From Euzebya rosea (GTDB taxonomy: Bacteria > Actinomycetota > Nitriliruptoria > Euzebyales > Euzebyaceae), in the NCBI RefSeq assembly GCF_003073135.1, contig NZ_PGDQ01000008.1, positions 160,946 to 224,945 of the forward strand: a stretch of DNA of 64,000 bases, read 5' to 3'. The notes below the pieces were generated by a model, which was not told where the DNA came from, did no database searches, and saw nothing but the letters and a program-made list of their open reading frames with translations. Below, one piece after another: positions 61,238-64,000 of this stretch (its first letter is position 1; every line of letters begins with the position of its first letter). Made by a program: the position numbers and the translations under genes.

Positions 61238-61630
61238 ATGGAGCGTTTCGAGGCGTCTGCCCTGACCACCATGCTGGTTGTCACCGACACGGTGGCCAGC
61301 CGCGACTGGTACGTCTCGGTGCTGGACGCCGAGGTGACGGGCGAGTACGGGACGTCGGTCGTGCTCCGACTGCTGGACAGCTGGCTCCTGCTGGTCGAGG
61401 GCGGCGGCCCCGACGAGGGCAAGCCGACCGTCCACCTGGCGCCGCCGGAGGACCCGGACCGAGTCAGCGCACAGATGATCTTCCGCGTCGCCGACTGCCA
61501 CGGGCTGTACACCCTGCTGCGCGAACGCGGCGCGACGTTCCTGGCCCCGCCGCACGTACGGGAGGGCGAGACGCGGGCGTTCTTCCGCGATCCCGATGGC
61601 CATCTGTTCGAGATCTCCGAGCTGACCTGA
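61238..61630 (+). CDS. VOC-family (glyoxalase-like) protein
   Basis: The 130-residue protein is a one-domain VOC protein: LTTMLVVTDTVASRDWYVSV, LLDSWLLLVEGGGPDEGKP, QMIFRVADCHGLYTLLRERG and FFRDPDGHLFEISELT. Family members act as dioxygenases, isomerases or antibiotic-binding proteins. Metal ligands fit H/E positions in the two halves only partly, so a binding protein is possible. It is monocistronic. Confidence 0.78.
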   Translation: MERFEASALTTMLVVTDTVASRDWYVSVLDAEVTGEYGTSVVLRLLDSWLLLVEGGGPDEGKPTVHLAPPEDPDRVSAQMIFRVADCHGLYTLLRERGATFLAPPHVREGETRAFFRDPDGHLFEISELT

Positions 61631-61648
61631 AGCGGGTGATGAGAGGGG

Positions 61649-61677
61649 TTCACGGCTGGCGTGGGCAGGCGTACGTT
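61649..61677 (+). promoter_or_regulatory. Promoter of the SnoaL-like gene
   Basis: TTCACG (61649-61654) and TACGTT (61672-61677) are separated by 17 bp, leaving a leader of about 50 nt. Confidence 0.55.
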
Positions 61678-61705
61678 GGTCGTGGGCCTGCTGCGTTGCG
61701 GCGAC

Positions 61706-61723
61706 CCGGTAGCCGACTACCGG
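61706..61723 (+). promoter_or_regulatory. Leader hairpin touching the ribosome-binding site
   Basis: CCGGTAG (61706-61712) pairs with CTACCGG (61717-61723) around CCGA. The right arm overlaps the GGAGG Shine-Dalgarno (61722-61726), so the hairpin could lower translation until opened. Confidence 0.4.
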
Positions 61724-61733
61724 AGGGATTGCC

Positions 61734-62222
61734 ATGGCCGAACTCGACCTCGTCATCGATCGCTACCAGGAGCGTATCGACGCGCACGACATCGACGGAC
61801 TGCTCGAGATGCATGCACCGGACGCGACGCTCCTGTGGTTGCCGGTCGGCACCTACACGGGGCGCGATGCGATCCGCGGTGCGCTGGAGATGTTGTTCAC
61901 CGCCTTCCCCGACTTCCAGCGGACGAAGGACTCCATGATCGTCCAGGGCGACACCGTGGCCCTGGAGTTCACCGCGACGGGCACGTTCACCGGCGGCCCC
62001 TTCGACGGGTACCAGCCGACCGGTGCCTCGGGTGAGGTCATCGGCAGCGAGCTGATCACTGTCGATGCCGACGGCATGATCGCGTCGACCCGGACCTACT
62101 GGGACGGCATGCAGATGGCCCGCGAGCTCGGCCTGATGCCCGACGAGGACTCCATCCTCGACCGCGGCCTGCACGGCGCGCTGAACGTCATGACCCGAGC
62201 CCGGCGCGTCATCCGGCTGTAG
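61734..62222 (+). CDS. SnoaL-like (NTF2-fold) protein
   Basis: The 162-residue protein shows the SnoaL/ester cyclase-like pattern: LVIDRYQERIDAHDIDGLLE, MHAPDATLLWLPVGTYTGRD, AFPDFQRTKDSMIVQGDTVA and EFTATGTFTGGPFDGYQPTG. SnoaL-like domains bind small hydrophobic ligands or catalyse cyclisation and hydrolysis. No polyketide genes adjoin it, so a general ligand-binding role is likely. A strong GGAGG precedes the ATG. The tandem repeat array starts directly downstream. Confidence 0.78.
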   Translation: MAELDLVIDRYQERIDAHDIDGLLEMHAPDATLLWLPVGTYTGRDAIRGALEMLFTAFPDFQRTKDSMIVQGDTVALEFTATGTFTGGPFDGYQPTGASGEVIGSELITVDADGMIASTRTYWDGMQMARELGLMPDEDSILDRGLHGALNVMTRARRVIRL

Positions 62223-62796
62223 CTGCAGGAGGCTGGTCTGGTCACCTCGCAGCGACGACGGCGGACCGAGGTTGGTTGTCCGGTCGGTCGAGGGGTGCCT
62301 CTGGTCGCACCTTGCAGCGACACCGGCGGACCGAGTCCGGTCGGCGGGTGGTCAAGGGGCACCCTGGTCGCACCTTGCAGCGACACCGCCCGAGATCGGT
62401 CGGCGGGTGGTCAAGGGGCACCCTGGTCGCACCTTGCAGCGACACCGCCCGAGATCGGTCGGCGGGTGGTCAAGGGGCACCCTGGTCGCACCTTGCAGCG
62501 ACACCGCCCGAGATCGACGTTCGACCAGCGTCCTTGATCCCGCCTGAGTGGCTCGTCTTCTGCCGAACAAGCTTCTCTGATCGCACCTCGCGGCGACACC
62601 GGTGGGAGAGCCCGATCTTCCGTGACGGTCGCGGGGTGGCGTTGGTCGCACCTTGCACAGACATCGGCGGAGGGCCAAGCCCGGCTTCGGGCCGGTCGAT
62701 CGGCGAGATTGGTCGCGTGTCGTCGGCAACGACGGTGTGGCGGCTCAAGGACCGGGCGTCCCGGGTACGGCCGGTGCGTGTGGGTTCCGGTGGGTG
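62223..62796. other. Non-coding repeat region between the SnoaL-like and HNH genes
   Basis: No credible gene is present in this 574-bp stretch; short open frames in it are products of the repeats. It contains the seven-copy array listed separately and, after about 62670, unremarkable GC-rich sequence up to the stop of the reverse-strand HNH gene. Confidence 0.7.
62239..62666. repeat. Seven-unit hairpin repeat array
   Basis: The core CTGGTCGCACCTTGCAGCGA followed by CACCG occurs at 62239, 62301, 62364, 62423, 62482, 62577 and 62642. Spacing is 62, 63, 59, 59, 95 and 65 bp. The copies at 62364, 62423 and 62482 and the 34 bp between them are virtually identical, giving a 59-bp tandem repeat, and the outer copies are degenerate. 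Each core can form a small hairpin, GTCGC pairing with GCGAC. The spacing DNA is itself repeated, so this is not CRISPR. Confidence 0.85.
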
Positions 62797-64000
62797 TCAG
62801 GCAGCGTGGGCGGGTGGGTCGCGGCTGATCTCCACGCCGGTGTCGGTGGTCCAGATGCGTTGGCCGGGTGGGCCGTGGAGCTGGTGGTTGCGTCTGGTCT
62901 TGTCGCGGTGATGTGCGGCGCAGAGCCAGGCGAGGTCGTCCAGGCGGGTGGTTCGGGTGATGGCCCATCCGGTGACGTGGTCGATCTCCAGGAGGTGGTC
63001 GGCGGTGCAGCCGGGTACCTCGCATCGGTAGCCGCGGGCTTCCAGTGCGGTGCGTTGCCGTGCGGTGACCTGTCGTCCGAGGTGGGCGACGGTGACGTCG
63101 GTGGCGTTGGTGATGACGTAGGCGATGTGGGCGTCCAGCATCTGTTCGCGGACTGCGGAGAGTGCGACGGGGCCGATGCCGGCGATCTCGCAGACCTCGC
63201 CGTCGGCGAGTTCGCCGCGGACGAGGGCTGAGCCGTCGACGCGGATGATCACCTTGGTCTGCCTGCCGGAGGGTCGATGTCGCTGCGACGCCGGATGGCC
63301 TCCCGATCCGGCGTCGGGATCAGTGGCGTTGGGCTCCGAGACATGCTGCTTGTCCGGGTCGGGGCTGTCCGGGCTGGTCCTGTCCCTCTGGGGGTCGCTG
63401 GTACCGATCCCGCTCGTGTCCGCAGCGTTGCTGCTCAGGTCGGCGGTGTCGTCGGCTCCGGGGAGCGTCGGCTGGGCCGGCGTGGTCGTGGAGACCGCTT
63501 GGGAACCCTCGCCAGTCGGGCTGGACGAGTCGATGGTGAACGGGCCTGTGGTGGGGTGGTCGAGCAGGTTGAGCAGCGCATCGAACCGGTAGCAGGCATC
63601 GTCCTCCCGACGGCCGGCGGCGTGGGCGGCACGAAACACCGCATCGTGCTCGCCCCGTAGTGCCGCCTCGATCCGGGCACCCAGGTCTCCGGGGGCCTGC
63701 AGGAACGCCTTCCACTCGCCATCGGTCTCCGTCCACGACCGAAACGCCCGCCGCGCCAGATGCCTGCGACGGGTCGCTTCCCGGTCCGGATCGGCAGCGG
63801 TGCGGATGTCACGCGCCTTCTTCCGCAGCTCCGGCAACGTCTGGGAGGCGGCGTCCACGATCAGCTCACCGGCACGATCGGGTGCATCGGCGACGGTCTC
63901 GGACACCACCACCGCCTGGTCGGTCGACAGGGTCCCGTCGGTCACCGCCCGGTCCACCTCCGGCTGGTCGACCAGCTGTGCGGAGGTGCGCAGCATCTTC
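62797..64000 (-). CDS. DUF222/HNH endonuclease family protein (13E12-type), N-terminus outside the window
   Basis: At least 400 residues are visible and the frame continues past the right edge. The DUF222 part comprises residues up to about 140 of the visible chain (ELRKKARDIRTAADPDREAT, RRHLARRAFRSWTETDGEWK). A Ser/Thr/Asp-rich insert of about 80 residues follows, then TKVIIRVDGSALVRGELADG and the C-terminal HNH nuclease: GYRCEVPGCTADHLLEIDHV and LAWLCAAHHRDKTRRNHQLH. Zinc cysteines and the catalytic His of the DH pair are intact. Such 13E12-type genes are multicopy in actinobacteria and often lie near repeats, as here. Confidence 0.85.
   Translation of the reverse strand, partial: KMLRTSAQLVDQPEVDRAVTDGTLSTDQAVVVSETVADAPDRAGELIVDAASQTLPELRKKARDIRTAADPDREATRRRHLARRAFRSWTETDGEWKAFLQAPGDLGARIEAALRGEHDAVFRAAHAAGRREDDACYRFDALLNLLDHPTTGPFTIDSSSPTGEGSQAVSTTTPAQPTLPGADDTADLSSNAADTSGIGTSDPQRDRTSPDSPDPDKQHVSEPNATDPDAGSGGHPASQRHRPSGRQTKVIIRVDGSALVRGELADGEVCEIAGIGPVALSAVREQMLDAHIAYVITNATDVTVAHLGRQVTARQRTALEARGYRCEVPGCTADHLLEIDHVTGWAITRTTRLDDLAWLCAAHHRDKTRRNHQLHGPPGQRIWTTDTGVEISRDPPAHAA

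Noticed and set aside
62239..62666. CRISPR array (regular short repeats with about 35-bp intervals)
   Set aside because: The intervals between the best copies are themselves identical, outer spacing is irregular (62-95 bp), and no cas gene is present in the window. It is a tandem repeat.

Overview
This is a very GC-rich, densely coding bacterial chromosome segment. GTG starts, ATGA/GTGA gene overlaps, -10 boxes placed directly before start codons, TTGTCCACA-type DnaA boxes, an rpsF-ssb-rpsR-rplI-dnaB core, IcmF, an arsenate reductase with a helical N-terminal extension and surface enzymes with cell-wall-binding-2 repeats all point to Actinomycetota. The repertoire suggests a deep-branching, Euzebya/Nitriliruptoria-like lineage; this is inference, since no marker gene was compared. 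I find no rRNA, tRNA, insertion sequence or CRISPR array.

Layout. 1-3.9 kb holds small genes: an SAF-like fragment, an excisionase-type HTH protein, a methyltransferase, a LOG-family hydrolase and a class I amidotransferase. 3.9-12.8 kb is the replication/ribosome core: ssb1, rpsF, ssb2, then a four-gene arsenic operon (arsC, arsC, arsR-arsC fusion, aquaporin) inserted before rpsR and rplI, then divergent sdaA and dnaB. 12.8-25.5 kb holds a nitroreductase, a DUF4349 lipoprotein, a small secreted peptide with an ECF sigma factor that carries a membrane anchor, a SigH-like sigma factor, a cysteine-desulfurase-like enzyme, two secreted hydrolases with CWB2 anchors and an AI-2E family permease. 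25.5-29.4 kb holds the fused acyl-CoA mutase icmF followed by a MarR regulator, with a palindrome over the icmF -10 box.

29.4-37.1 kb holds a 33-residue membrane peptide, an FNT channel, an EamA exporter divergent from an XRE-cupin regulator, a hydrolase-OsmC fusion, a secreted LVIVD-type protein, a VOC protein and a threonine aldolase-NUDIX fusion. 37.1-50.0 kb is one reverse-strand operon of seven tightly packed genes: secreted/membrane protein, ABC ATPase, ABC permease, coiled-coil membrane protein, MoxR ATPase, DUF58 protein and a 1612-residue protein with three von Willebrand A domains. I consider it the most system-like unit of the window. 50.1-54.6 kb encodes surface-glycan functions. 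54.7-57.8 kb pairs a lipoprotein (cupredoxin plus beta-helix) with a two-domain multicopper oxidase. 57.9-62.2 kb holds an MFS exporter with its TetR regulator, a diguanylate cyclase, a second VOC protein and a SnoaL-like protein. The window ends in a hairpin-rich tandem repeat array beside a DUF222/HNH gene that runs off the edge.

How the parts work together. Most functions are short operons with local regulators: ArsR-ArsC for arsenic, MarR for icmF, TetR for the exporter, XRE-cupin for EamA. At least seven genes have a TANNNT box 6-7 nt before the start codon, implying leaderless mRNAs.
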